Below are positions 10,430 to 19,162 of a stretch of 64,000 bases of DNA, piece by piece. The position numbers and the translations under genes are program-made. The stretch lies in contig NZ_JAWDKA010000003.1 in NCBI RefSeq assembly GCF_032714615.1, positions 124,001 to 188,000 of the forward strand, given 5' to 3'. Below the pieces are notes generated by a model. It searched no databases, was not told the DNA's origin, and was given only the letters and a program-made list of their open reading frames with translations. Each line of letters starts with the position of its first letter. Within the stretch, counting starts at the first letter, position 1. This stretch comes from Methanorbis furvi. Its GTDB lineage: Archaea; Halobacteriota; Methanomicrobia; Methanomicrobiales; Methanocorpusculaceae.

Positions 10430-11773
10430 ATGACGCTTGATGAGATGCGAAGCTACTTTGCCGGCGGTTCGACCCGCCCGCTCGCATCGCGAAAAACCGC
10501 ACTTGCTCATCTTCGGCAGGCAATCGAACGCCACGAGCCTGAGATTCTGCGGGCGCTTGAAGCCGATCTTGGAAGACCTGCATTTGAAGCCTATGCCTTT
10601 GAAATTGCGCCGGTACTGCAGGAGATTGCAACTCTTGAAAAAAATCTCGGGAAGTGGACGAAGGCTGAAAAAGTTAAAACACCGCTGTTCCTCTTCTCTT
10701 CAACTACCGAGGTGCGTACCGTTCCGCACGGACTTGTGCTCATTATCGCTCCCTGGAACTATCCCTTCCTTCTCCTGATGCAGCCGCTCGCAGCTGCAGT
10801 TGCCTGCGGCAACGTTGTCGCCGCAAAACCTTCACGGCGTGCGCCGGAAACGTTTCGGATCATGAAGACCATCCTCTCCGAAGTTTTCCCTGATTCATGG
10901 GTCTCGGTCTTCAGGGAAGTGAACCTTGACGACACGTATGACTACATTTTCTTCACCGGCAGCCTTGCGACCGGAAAAATTATTGCAGAGGCTGCAGCCA
11001 GAAATCTTACGCCGGTAACACTGGAACTTGGCGGCAAAAATCCTTGTATTGTTGATGAAACGGCAAATCTTGATGCAGCAGCAAGGCGCATCGCCTGGGG
11101 AAAGTGTGCTAATGCCGGCCAGACCTGCGTTGCCCCAGACTACCTTCTGGTGCATGACTCAATCCGCGACATTCTTGTCGATAAAATTGCCGAAGAGATT
11201 GAAAAATTCTATGGCGAAAATCCTGCCATGAGTCCTGACTACGGAAAAATTATCACAACAGAATCATACAACCGGCTTCTCGGTTACTGCGATCCGGAAC
11301 GCATTCTCAAACAGTGCGGCATGCACAATCCTGGCGACCGCAGATTCACGCCGGTGATCTTGTCTGCATCCTTTGGTGATCCGATCACCCATGAGGAGAT
11401 CTTCGGCCCGATCCTTCCGGTGATCACCTGGAGGACAAAATCTGATCTGAACGAACTGCTCCTGCCAACTCCTCTTGCCCTCTATCTGTTCACCTCTGAC
11501 ATGGCATTTGCCGAACAGATGATTGCACGCCATCCTTCCGGTGGTGTCTGCATCAATGATGTGATGATTCAGGCAGCAAACGGCAACGCACCGTTCGGCG
11601 GCGTTGGCACAAGCGGTATGGGCTGCTACCATGGAAAATACTCAGTAGACACCTTCTCCCGCAAGCAGACTGTGGTTCACAGGAAAAAATCTTCAGACCC
11701 AGCCCTTCGCTATCCCCCGTATACGGACTCTGCATTGCAGAAGATCAGAAAATGGCACAGACGCTTGTTCTGA
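10430..11773 (+). CDS. NAD(P)-dependent aldehyde dehydrogenase
   Basis: This is an aldehyde dehydrogenase of 447 residues, oxidising an aldehyde to an acid with NAD(P). Visible are the nucleotide-binding IIAPWNYPF and FFTGSLATGK, the catalytic glutamate motif LELGGKNP, and the active-site cysteine segment NAGQTCVAPDY. The C-terminal GGVCINDV and PFGGVGTSGMG motifs match class-3-like enzymes. The start is ATG 10430 (MTLDEMRSYF). An upstream extension in frame overlaps the opposite-strand ATPase and looks non-coding. The substrate is unknown. A lactaldehyde role, linked to a class II aldolase further along, is possible but unproven. Confidence 0.9.
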   Translation: MTLDEMRSYFAGGSTRPLASRKTALAHLRQAIERHEPEILRALEADLGRPAFEAYAFEIAPVLQEIATLEKNLGKWTKAEKVKTPLFLFSSTTEVRTVPHGLVLIIAPWNYPFLLLMQPLAAAVACGNVVAAKPSRRAPETFRIMKTILSEVFPDSWVSVFREVNLDDTYDYIFFTGSLATGKIIAEAAARNLTPVTLELGGKNPCIVDETANLDAAARRIAWGKCANAGQTCVAPDYLLVHDSIRDILVDKIAEEIEKFYGENPAMSPDYGKIITTESYNRLLGYCDPERILKQCGMHNPGDRRFTPVILSASFGDPITHEEIFGPILPVITWRTKSDLNELLLPTPLALYLFTSDMAFAEQMIARHPSGGVCINDVMIQAANGNAPFGGVGTSGMGCYHGKYSVDTFSRKQTVVHRKKSSDPALRYPPYTDSALQKIRKWHRRLF

Positions 11774-11982
11774 TCTTTTTTCTTTTTTTCTTATTACACC
11801 AACCTGTGAAAAATATGGATGAATGTACCAAATTTTTGTTGGGCATTGTTTCGTTTTTGTTTGCGCCTTTGGTGGTCCCTGTCCCATTCATCAATGAAGG
11901 ATGCTCTCATACGACGAGTTGTCAATCTCTCTCCTTAGTTATTTCACAAAAAATATATGATGTGACTGAGAGGTAATGTACT

Positions 11983-12327
11983 ATGAAAAAGATTTTACTT
12001 GCAGCAGTGCTTTGTGTGGCACTGGCAATGGTCTCTGTTGCCGGATGTGTCGGTGCTGATCCGGTCGTCGGCAACTGGGAGACCACGCCGGTGTTTGGTG
12101 TATATGTTTCCGTTCAGTTCGTGAACGATGGTACAGGCTCCATCGCATTCCACACCGATCTCTCTCCTGCCGCAGCTACAACGATGTTTACCTGGGAAAA
12201 AACGGCAGACAACACGTATAAGGTTATGAGTTCTGACAAGCACTTTTCCGCAGGAACCTACAAACTTTCCAGCGACGGCCAGACGCTGACCAGCGATTCA
12301 GGTCTGATTGTTCTGCACAAGGCGTAA
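11983..12327 (+). CDS. Small secreted lipoprotein, function unknown
   Basis: This is a 114-residue protein with a lipoprotein signal. A hydrophobic N-terminus is followed by the lipobox VAGC, so the mature protein would start at C22 and be anchored outside the membrane. The mature part contains VGNWETTP, then repeated beta-type stretches ending in LIVLHKA, reminiscent of small beta-barrel lipocalin-like domains found in many methanogen lipoproteins. I do not recognise a named family. An AT-rich TATA-like AAAAATATATGATG lies at about 11948-11961. A GAGAGGTAA sequence precedes the ATG. Confidence 0.8.
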   Translation: MKKILLAAVLCVALAMVSVAGCVGADPVVGNWETTPVFGVYVSVQFVNDGTGSIAFHTDLSPAAATTMFTWEKTADNTYKVMSSDKHFSAGTYKLSSDGQTLTSDSGLIVLHKA

Positions 12328-12588
12328 TTTTTCGCCATTCTATTTTTTTTAAATTTTTCAGCAGTGAACTTCTGCAAAACAAATGAAAGGATCTGCCATG
12401 ACGAATTTTTTAGAAGTTACGTGATGATGAGTTGCATCGTTCAGATTTTTTCGGCTTTGGTTAACTACACAAAACCAGATCACGAACAAATAAATGGTAA
12501 AACAAGTCTTTGAGGAAAGGATATATTGCGGTATCCAAATGGATACCGTCATCCTGAACACCACCCTAAAGGCAGTAATTCCACACCC
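12328..12588. other. Intergenic, convergent gap without a gene
   Basis: This is AT-rich sequence between the lipoprotein gene and the histone gene, which converge. A poly-T run follows the lipoprotein stop. I see no coding frame with family resemblance and no tRNA. Confidence 0.5.
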
Positions 12589-12609
12589 CTGATTTTTAGA
12601 TAAAATCAG
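12589..12609 (-). terminator. Hairpin downstream of histone gene
   Basis: CTGATTTT and AAAATCAG form an 8-base stem around a five-base loop, three bases after the histone stop codon. It could be a transcription terminator or an mRNA 3' stabiliser. A similar TTTTTAGATAAAATCA string also occurs in the spacer of the repeat at about 8426-8440. Confidence 0.5.
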
Positions 12610-12611
12610 TA

Positions 12612-12815
12612 TTATTCTTTAGTGGCGAGGTCAATGTCCTCTGCCTTAATGGTCTTGCGACCTGCATGCTGGGCAAGTTCAAATGCCTGCTTTGCAATCT
12701 CTTCGATGTATGCTTCTGCCTTTGCTACAAGTGCGTCTGCTGCATCTTCACCGACACGGTCTGCACCTGCTTTCTTTGCAAGTCTGACAACTGCTGCTTT
12801 TGGTAAGTCTGCCAT
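12612..12815 (-). CDS. Archaeal histone
   Basis: This is an archaeal HMf-type histone of 67 residues that forms dimers and wraps DNA. The histone fold runs through nearly the whole protein: LPKAAVVRLAKKAG for the first helix, AADALVAKAEAYIEEIAKQAFELA for the long helix (described in parts), and RKTIKAEDIDLA at the end. The start is ATG 12815 (MADLPKAAV). The frame extends four codons upstream, but histones begin at this point. A strong TATA-like stretch lies at 12848-12861. Confidence 0.95.
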   Translation of the reverse strand: MADLPKAAVVRLAKKAGADRVGEDAADALVAKAEAYIEEIAKQAFELAQHAGRKTIKAEDIDLATKE

Positions 12816-12847
12816 AAATATTACCAATGAAAAAATAGTTCAAAATA

Positions 12848-12861
12848 ATATATAAATATAT
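12848..12861 (-). promoter_or_regulatory. TATA box of histone gene
   Basis: The run ATATATAAATATAT lies 33-46 bases upstream of the histone ATG. On the minus strand it would place the transcription start about 10 bases before the start codon. Confidence 0.5.
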
Positions 12862-12987
12862 CTCAAGAAACAACTTTTTTTTGCTGTCTGCACGTTATTT
12901 TGCATTGAATCTGATTTTGTGCACATATAATTGGCGATATAAGATATTGGCGATTAATATTGGTTGAATTTCAAAATGGGGTGAAAA

Positions 12988-13755
12988 TTATTGTTTTTTC
13001 CCGACTGCGAGCGCTGCCGCAAGACGAAGTGATCCGTCATATCCGGCCGATGCGCGCGAACTGTCCACAAATACGGGAGATATATTGACTACGGGCGCAC
13101 CATGCCCGATACCGTGTCCAAGGAAGGTCAGAGTACGAAAAATCAGGTTGCCGGAGATACCGTCAGGGGCGATGATGACACCGCAGTTTTTGACCGCATC
13201 CTCGATGAGAATCTCTCCATGGTGTGCACCGGTAAGTCTTGCGACCTCCTCTGCGTCACGAATGGTTTTGTCAACGATTTTGTGTCTGCCGATATCACCG
13301 AGCCGACCTCCGGAAAGGATGGCAGTTTTCTCTGAGATTCCGAAGTGACGTGCGAGTTCGCGTGCATCTGAAACAAGAGATACCTTCTCTGAAACCGTCC
13401 ATCCTTCATCAACTCCGACCGGTGCGAGGAAAAATTTCTGATGATCAGCTGTTTCAAGAAGTGCGACGCGTTCAAGCCGCGTAACTTTGCATGCGGTTTT
13501 GAGATACCTGAGCGTATCGTTTGCCGGAAGTGTTCCCCGAACCGCTCCGTCAATTACTCCTGCGTTTAGATCGTCGACAATCTGCTGATGCGGTGTCTTG
13601 CATGCGGTCAGCTTGACAAATGGTCCTGTAACACGCCCTGCGGCAGTTTCAGCGTCGCAGTAGCAGTGAATGTGCAGTTTGTCGTTTGCTACCCGCTCCG
13701 CACTTGAAAGAACCTTTTCTGCGTCACTGCTGCATCCGATACCGATGGTGATCAT
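12988..13755 (-). CDS. Methanogenesis marker protein 4 (MtxX-like)
   Basis: This is methanogenesis marker protein 4, also annotated as the methyltransferase-related MtxX, 255 residues, related to phosphate acyltransferases. It carries an N-terminal IGIGCSSD, GAVRGTLPAN, a central AILSGGRLGDIGRHK and IIAPDGISGNLIFRTL, features of the family. The exact role is unknown; it occurs in nearly all methanogens. The ATG overlaps the stop of the marker 2 gene by four bases (ATGA), so the two are one transcription unit and probably translationally coupled. Confidence 0.9.
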   Translation of the reverse strand: MITIGIGCSSDAEKVLSSAERVANDKLHIHCYCDAETAAGRVTGPFVKLTACKTPHQQIVDDLNAGVIDGAVRGTLPANDTLRYLKTACKVTRLERVALLETADHQKFFLAPVGVDEGWTVSEKVSLVSDARELARHFGISEKTAILSGGRLGDIGRHKIVDKTIRDAEEVARLTGAHHGEILIEDAVKNCGVIIAPDGISGNLIFRTLTFLGHGIGHGAPVVNISPVFVDSSRASAGYDGSLRLAAALAVGKKQ

Positions 13756-14738
13756 ATGTTTGTTATGCCTTCTTCACAGAAGTTGAAGAGTACAGTTTCC
13801 TGTTCTCCCTTCACAAGGGTAAATTTTTTGGTGCTGGTCACTGTCCCGATCACCTGAGCTGCCATGCCGGTTTTGCGGAATTTTTTGCAGACTGTTTCAA
13901 CATCTGACCGGTTTGCGGTCATGATAAATCCCATGCCGGGATACATGCGGACCCACTGTTCAAAGGTGATGCCAAGGGCATCAAGGTCGGGTCTTGGGAT
14001 TGCGGTAAGATCAACAACTGCGCCGACACCGCTGGATTCGATGAGCATACCAAGGGTTCCGATCACGCCGGGGTTTGAGATGTCCTTTCCTGCGGTGAGG
14101 AGGTGGCGTTCGCCGAGGTCTTTCATGACTGATATCTGGGAGCGGAGGACATCGGATGTTTTCATGGTGACCGAGTCCCAGTTCATGGGTGCCGAGGGGT
14201 GAATACGGCCTTTGAGATCTATTGCTGCGATGATGGCGTCATTCGGCTGGGCTTTGCTGCTGTAGATGATATTTTCCAGTTCGGCAACGCCGAGGATGGA
14301 TACATCGATGACATTGTAGGGTGCGTCAGGATGCAGGTGTCCGCCGACGACGGGGACATCAAAGGCGACTGCGGCGTCATGCATGCCGCGGCTGACCTCT
14401 GTCATGATAGCGTCGTCTGAGGCTGAGAGTACATCAACCATGGCAACCGGACGACCGCCCATTGCGGCGATGTCATGAACATTGACAAGGATGGCGCAGT
14501 ATCCTGCCCAGTACGGGTCCACCTCCATGAGTTTGTTCCAGATGCCGTCTGCGGCAAGCAGCAGTGCCGTTCTGCCGTTCTGAATGACGGCAGCATCCTC
14601 TCCGTAGGAGGCGACGACGTCGATGTTGTCGATGTGAAGTGATCGCACCAGACTGCCGATCGCCTGCTTGCGTCTGACTCCGTCATATTTTCGGACGGCT
14701 TCGGCGACCGACTCGGGGGTATAGTTGTCTGCAACCAT
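13752..14738 (-). CDS. Methanogenesis marker protein 2 (AIR-synthase-like)
   Basis: This is methanogenesis marker protein 2, in the AIR synthase/selenophosphate synthase/HypE superfamily, so it probably binds ATP and activates a substrate by phosphorylation. The N-terminal GEDAAVI and VNVHDIAAMGGRPVAMVDV, then VVGGHLHPD, are the superfamily's ATP/metal motifs. A C-terminal half with NPGVIGTLGMLIESSGVGA completes the fold. I choose ATG 14738 (MVADNYTPES), giving 328 residues. An upstream ATG at 14756 is possible. The mmp4 gene follows directly. Confidence 0.9.
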   Translation of the reverse strand: MVADNYTPESVAEAVRKYDGVRRKQAIGSLVRSLHIDNIDVVASYGEDAAVIQNGRTALLLAADGIWNKLMEVDPYWAGYCAILVNVHDIAAMGGRPVAMVDVLSASDDAIMTEVSRGMHDAAVAFDVPVVGGHLHPDAPYNVIDVSILGVAELENIIYSSKAQPNDAIIAAIDLKGRIHPSAPMNWDSVTMKTSDVLRSQISVMKDLGERHLLTAGKDISNPGVIGTLGMLIESSGVGAVVDLTAIPRPDLDALGITFEQWVRMYPGMGFIMTANRSDVETVCKKFRKTGMAAQVIGTVTSTKKFTLVKGEQETVLFNFCEEGITNI

Positions 14739-14885
14739 ATTTCGCGTATTCACCACGTGGGGGAGGGGCCCCCTTTTGTATCTAATCTATTCCCGTTCAA
14801 CGGTGATAAGATAAACGATTGGGTTGTGTGAATGTATTTCATGGTTCGCTGACGGCAATTACTGGGTTGAAATGGATATCCAGCA

Positions 14886-16085
14886 TTACATGCCCGCGTG
14901 ACTCTCTTTTTGTAAGTTGTATATGATGGATATTTCCGACAGTGAGAGAGGGAAATGGAGTTCATATGACTCGTCTATCTGATATTTATCTCCAGATATC
15001 CTGTATGTGTCGCCGGTAAGTTCTGGGTTCCCTGATATTGGACGAATGTTGCCGAGCCCACCTCCCGGGTACTGAATAAATTCTCCGGAGGCATTGACAT
15101 AAAAGATGCCCTGTTTTCCATTGCTGGTACCGGCAAGATGATACCAGACATCTTTTTTCGGGGAAAATGTGGTTAGCAGATAATCCGCCGATCCTTCAAA
15201 TGTTTTCAGTTTGAACTCAAATGCATCTCTCGTCCCAACCTGAAATCCCCAGATGGGCAAAGCTCCTGCACTCGGACTATCAGCACGGAAATAAAATGAT
15301 TGAGCAGGAGCAGTGTTATTTGGTGTATCTCCAACACGCTTTACCCATGTCATTGCTGTTAACCCTGGTTCCCGCACGCTGATCTTCTGTGAAGAGCTAC
15401 TCCATTTTCCACTCGTCTTGTTGGTAACCTTCAGCGTGACGATGTACTCTCCTTTGGACTCGTAGGTATATTTCGGGCTGTTGGTGTCTAATGTCTGGCC
15501 GTTTCCAAATGTCCACCAGTACTCTGCGTCCGGAGATGTCTCCTCAGGCGTGAACGAAACGGTTATTGGGTATCCTCCGGTCAGTTCAGCTGCTGTGGCC
15601 TGCAGTGGTGAGGGCATGTTACTTCTGGAAAAACCTGTCTCAGAGCTCATGATAAACGCGGCATTCAAGTCGCCTTCAGCCGCGATACCCTCAAACCATT
15701 TTTCTGCAAGCAGGAATGATCCTTTCTCACCATTGTACACCACTGCGATATGCCGGAGGGAATCTTTGTTGACTATCCATGAAAGAATATCTCCCGGCCC
15801 GAAGTAGCCGTCGTCAGATCCTGCATCCCTGAACTCCTTCGTTTTATCAGTCCCGTCCACAATCACCGAGTATGTGCCGTCCTTTAGTGAATCTCCGGCA
15901 TAATGGGTGATAGTAACCAGATCGTTTTTTTCTGCAATCACAATACCTGCCGTTGGCATTCCGTTCAGGTTTCCGATCGATAGGACTGCCACCCCTACGA
16001 CTCCGGCCATGACTACTGTCAGCGTAAGTATCAGCATGACTGCAATTACCGGAGATACGGCAGAATTTTTCCGATGTTGTTTCAT
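14886..16085 (-). CDS. Type IV pilin-like surface protein with PKD and LamG-like domains
   Basis: This is a 399-residue protein starting with an archaeal type IV pilin signal (class III). Short basic MKQHRKNSAVSPV is followed by a hydrophobic helix (residues about 13-35). Cleavage would be by a PibD/EppA-type peptidase just before the hydrophobic stretch. Residues about 170-240 form a PKD domain with YWWTFGNGQT and GEYIVTLKVTN. The C-terminal part has a LamG/concanavalin-like pattern (FYFRADSP, WYHLAGTSNGKQGIFYVNASG). The start at 16085 is chosen because an upstream ATG (16106) would lengthen the cytoplasmic tip. Large size and adhesive domains suggest a pilus-tip or surface adhesin rather than a major pilin. 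Confidence 0.8.
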   Translation of the reverse strand: MKQHRKNSAVSPVIAVMLILTLTVVMAGVVGVAVLSIGNLNGMPTAGIVIAEKNDLVTITHYAGDSLKDGTYSVIVDGTDKTKEFRDAGSDDGYFGPGDILSWIVNKDSLRHIAVVYNGEKGSFLLAEKWFEGIAAEGDLNAAFIMSSETGFSRSNMPSPLQATAAELTGGYPITVSFTPEETSPDAEYWWTFGNGQTLDTNSPKYTYESKGEYIVTLKVTNKTSGKWSSSSQKISVREPGLTAMTWVKRVGDTPNNTAPAQSFYFRADSPSAGALPIWGFQVGTRDAFEFKLKTFEGSADYLLTTFSPKKDVWYHLAGTSNGKQGIFYVNASGEFIQYPGGGLGNIRPISGNPELTGDTYRISGDKYQIDESYELHFPLSLSEISIIYNLQKESHAGM

Positions 16086-16441
16086 TGTATCCAAAACATC
16101 CGGCAAAAGTTCTGTCGGAATTTATGGTATCTGGATAGGATACAGCTGGATAAATAATTACTGTCCTAAACAGTAGTAAGTGCGATAATGTCTGCATCTC
16201 TGTGATGCAAAGGATTCAAAAATAATCTGTTCTTCGAAAATTATCTCACTTGAAATGACCAGTCCAAAAAATACGAATGCCAAAACCATCCATCACAAAA
16301 TATCACAACTCCACTGACACTTTTTTTTCCAAAAAACTCTCGCGCGTGCACTCTGCTATCCACTCACATACCCTCTCAATATTCAAGTACTCATACGAGA
16401 ACTTTTAGCCTTTCCAAAACGCATAATATAAGCAGTATCTA
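16086..16441. promoter_or_regulatory. Divergent promoter region (pilin-like gene / korD)
   Basis: This gap of 356 bases separates divergent genes. Towards the pilin-like gene the strand carries AATTATTTATCC and CCATAAATTCC, both usable as TATA boxes. Towards korD a GCATAATATA string is at 16421-16430, unusually close to the ATG at 16442. I see no gene or long palindrome in the gap. Confidence 0.45.
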
Positions 16442-16714
16442 ATGAAGCTCGTCATCGATGAACACCGCTGCAAAGGCTGCAACCTCTGCACCATGGTGTG
16501 TCCCTACCGGATTTTTCAGGAAGGAAAACGCCCGGGTCCCCGCGGCTACGTAATACCCGCCCTTGACCAGCCTGAGCGCTGCACCAACTGCCGGCTGCAG
16601 AAGATCTACGGCCGTCAGCTCTGCGGCATGTGCCAGCTCACCTGTCCGGATCAGGCAATTGCATGGATCGAGGAAAAACCCTACGAAGCACATAAAGTGG
16701 TGATTGAATATTGA
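16442..16714 (+). CDS. korD: 2-oxoglutarate:ferredoxin oxidoreductase delta subunit (ferredoxin-type)
   Basis: This is the ferredoxin-like delta subunit, 90 residues, passing electrons from the catalytic subunits to ferredoxin. It has CKGCNLCTMVCP (C10, C13, C16, C20) and a second half CTNCRLQ...CGMCQLTCP, as expected for two [4Fe-4S] clusters. A long insert sits between the clusters. The ATG lies shortly after an AT-rich TATA-like string. The gene starts the korDABC-sucCD-dacZ operon, and its stop overlaps the korA TTG by four bases. Confidence 0.9.
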   Translation: MKLVIDEHRCKGCNLCTMVCPYRIFQEGKRPGPRGYVIPALDQPERCTNCRLQKIYGRQLCGMCQLTCPDQAIAWIEEKPYEAHKVVIEY

Positions 16715-17844
16715 CCGATAAAACTGAGTTCCTCAACGGAAACACCGCATGTGCCGAAGGAGCAATTGCCGCAGGATGCAGATTCTTCGCAGGCTACCCT
16801 ATAACCCCTTCAACCGAAGTCGCTGAGCGAATGGCTGTCCGCCTTCCCAAAATCGGCGGCACCTTCATTCAGATGGAGGATGAACTCGCCAGCATGGCCG
16901 CAATCATCGGCGGCGCATGGGCAGGTGCACGCACCATGACTGCAACATCTGGGCCCGGCTTTTCCCTCATGATGGAAAACATCGGCTATGCAGCAATGAC
17001 CGAAACCCCTTGCGTCGTCGTCAACGTTCAGCGCGGCGGCCCTTCCACCGGCCAGCCCACCATGGCAGCGCAGGGCGACATGATGCAGGCAAGGTTCGGC
17101 TCGCACGGCGACTACAGCATCATCGCCCTTGCTCCTTCATCGGTTCAGGAGATGTTTGACCTGACCGTCAAAGCCTTCAACCTCGCCGACCGGTTCAGAA
17201 CCCCGGTCTTTCTCATGACCGATGAAACCATCGGCCACATGCGGGAAAAAGTCATTCTCAGATCAGATGTCGAGATTACTCCACGCCGCGAACTTCTCGA
17301 AGGAGAGCTTCCCTTCAGACCGGGGCCTGATGGTGTTCCCGGCTTTGGAACATTCGGTCGCGGTCTCGGCGTTCACGTAACCGGACTTACCCATGACGAG
17401 CGGGGATATCCGGCAACCGACTCCGCAGACCTTCATGAAAAAGTTGTCCGCAGAATGGTGCGAAAAATTGAGGATGCAAGAAACGAGATCGCAGATGTTG
17501 ACATCGTAAACCCTGACGCTGAAATCGTCTTCATCAGCTACGGCGCACCAACCCGTGCAGTCCAGCAGCTTCTTGCAGACTATCCAGGGATCTACGGCCA
17601 CTTAAACCTCAGAATCGTCTGGCCGTTCCCTGACGCGAAACTTGGCGAGTTCGGGGCTGCCAAAGCGTTCGTGGTTCCTGAGATGAATCTCGGCCAGATG
17701 GCACGCGAGGTCCGCATGCACACCAATGTTCCGATCGTCACCGCCGCAAAACTTGGCGGAGCGCTCCACACCGTAGCAGAACTCAAGCATGCCGCAGACG
17801 TTGCAGCGACTGCGAAGGCTCCTGTGACGGAGGTTGTGTTATGA
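16711..17844 (+). CDS. korA: 2-oxoglutarate:ferredoxin oxidoreductase alpha subunit
   Basis: This is the alpha subunit (377 residues) of the enzyme that forms succinyl-CoA from 2-oxoglutarate, CoA and oxidised ferredoxin, or the reverse in biosynthesis. Motifs include AAGCRFFAGYPITPSTEV, ATSGPGFSLM and NVQRGGPSTGQPT, typical of the pyrimidine-binding and CoA regions of Kor/Vor subunits. The start is TTG at 16711, overlapping the korD stop as TTGA. An ATG within reach would remove the conserved N-terminus. Overlaps of four bases link it to korD and korB. Confidence 0.93.
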   Translation: MTDKTEFLNGNTACAEGAIAAGCRFFAGYPITPSTEVAERMAVRLPKIGGTFIQMEDELASMAAIIGGAWAGARTMTATSGPGFSLMMENIGYAAMTETPCVVVNVQRGGPSTGQPTMAAQGDMMQARFGSHGDYSIIALAPSSVQEMFDLTVKAFNLADRFRTPVFLMTDETIGHMREKVILRSDVEITPRRELLEGELPFRPGPDGVPGFGTFGRGLGVHVTGLTHDERGYPATDSADLHEKVVRRMVRKIEDARNEIADVDIVNPDAEIVFISYGAPTRAVQQLLADYPGIYGHLNLRIVWPFPDAKLGEFGAAKAFVVPEMNLGQMAREVRMHTNVPIVTAAKLGGALHTVAELKHAADVAATAKAPVTEVVL

Positions 17845-18629
17845 CCCTCGAAGAATGGTACCGGCAGGACCGGCTCCCCCACATCTACTGTGCAGGCTGC
17901 GGCAACGGAACAATTCTCAACTGCACCCTTCGTGCGACCAACGAACTCGGCCTTGACCGGACCAAAACAACCTTCGTCTCCGGCATCGGCTGTTCATCAC
18001 GTGCATCCGGCTACACCTCAAGCGACTCCCTGCACACAACACACGGCAGAGCTCTGCCGTTTGCAACCGGCGTCAAGATGGTGAAACCTGATCACGACGT
18101 CATCGTCTTCACTGGCGATGGCGACCTCTCCGCAATCGGCGGCAACCATTTCATTCATGCCTGCCGCAGAAACATCGACCTCACGGTTGTCTGCATGAAC
18201 AACAATATCTACGGCATGACCGGCGGTCAGGGAAGCCCCTGCACACCATACGGTGCGATCTCCACCACAACCCCGTACGGCATGCGTGAAATGCCGTTCG
18301 ATCTCTGTGCAGTCGCAGAAGCTGCCGGCGCAAACTATGTCGCACGCTGGACCTCATACCATGTGAAGGAGCTCACACAGGCTATTCGTGCAGGAATTGA
18401 AACACCGGGCCTCTCCTTCATCGAAGTCATGACCCAGTGCCCGACCTCGTTCGGCAGCAAAAACAAAATGCGTCAGGTCTCCCAGATGGTTGATGCACTT
18501 CGGGCAAACTCGATCCTCAAAGACAAAGCAGACCGCAACAAAGCAGCAGGCATCCCGCTTGAACCAGGCAAGTTCGTTGTCGGCGAGCTGGTGAGGCGCA
18601 GCAATCCGGTTCTCGGAGGCAGACCATGA
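17841..18629 (+). CDS. korB: 2-oxoglutarate:ferredoxin oxidoreductase beta subunit
   Basis: This is the thiamine pyrophosphate-binding beta subunit, 262 residues. The TPP motif begins GDGDLSAIGG at residues 92-101 and ends NNNIYGMTGGQ at 120-130. A conserved CAGCGNG is at 18-24 and GIGCSS at 48-53. The ATG overlaps the korA stop by four bases (ATGA). It forms the catalytic core with KorA. Confidence 0.94.
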   Translation: MTLEEWYRQDRLPHIYCAGCGNGTILNCTLRATNELGLDRTKTTFVSGIGCSSRASGYTSSDSLHTTHGRALPFATGVKMVKPDHDVIVFTGDGDLSAIGGNHFIHACRRNIDLTVVCMNNNIYGMTGGQGSPCTPYGAISTTTPYGMREMPFDLCAVAEAAGANYVARWTSYHVKELTQAIRAGIETPGLSFIEVMTQCPTSFGSKNKMRQVSQMVDALRANSILKDKADRNKAAGIPLEPGKFVVGELVRRSNPVLGGRP

Positions 18630-19162
18630 GAAATGAAATCCGCTTCTCCGGACTCGGCGGTCAGGGAATCATCACCGCCGCAGTCATCCTCGGACGTGCC
18701 GCCGCACTCTACGGCGGAAAATACGTTGTGCAGACCCAGAGCTACGGCCCTGAAGCCCGCGGCGGCGCAAGTGCATCAGCCGTCATCATCTCTGATGAGC
18801 CGATCCATTACCCAAAAGTTACCGATCCGCACATCTATGCCATCATGTCTGAAGAGGCCTACAGAAAATACGGCTCATCAGCACCCAAGGATGCAGTCAT
18901 GCTCATTGACCCTGGCTATGTCACCAGCCGCCCCGACTGCCTCTGCTACGAGGTTCCCGCGACCTCGGAGGCAAAGGCAAGACTGGGAAAACCGGTCTTT
19001 GCCAACGTCGTTATGCTTGGCGGCATCCTTGAAGCAACAGGCATCATCAGCTACGAAGCGCTTGAACACGCAGTCCTTGACAGCGTTCCCAAAGGCACCG
19101 AAGAAAACAACAAAAAAGCCCTTTCCATCGGCATGGAACTGGTAAGAGAACAGAGAACATGA
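18626..19162 (+). CDS. korC: 2-oxoglutarate:ferredoxin oxidoreductase gamma subunit
   Basis: This is the gamma subunit, 178 residues, of the oxidoreductase complex. It shows the family opening FSGLGGQGIITAAVILGRAA and the motif QSYGPEARGGASASAV, followed by EEAYRKYG. The ATG overlaps the korB stop as ATGA. The same overlap links it to sucC, which suggests that the oxidoreductase and succinyl-CoA ligase are made in matched amounts. Confidence 0.93.
   Translation: MRNEIRFSGLGGQGIITAAVILGRAAALYGGKYVVQTQSYGPEARGGASASAVIISDEPIHYPKVTDPHIYAIMSEEAYRKYGSSAPKDAVMLIDPGYVTSRPDCLCYEVPATSEAKARLGKPVFANVVMLGGILEATGIISYEALEHAVLDSVPKGTEENNKKALSIGMELVREQRT

Noticed and set aside
11774-11982. Short plus-strand frame starting inside aldehyde dehydrogenase and running through the gap
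   Set aside because: Low-complexity hydrophobic translation caused by T-rich DNA, with no start signal of its own.
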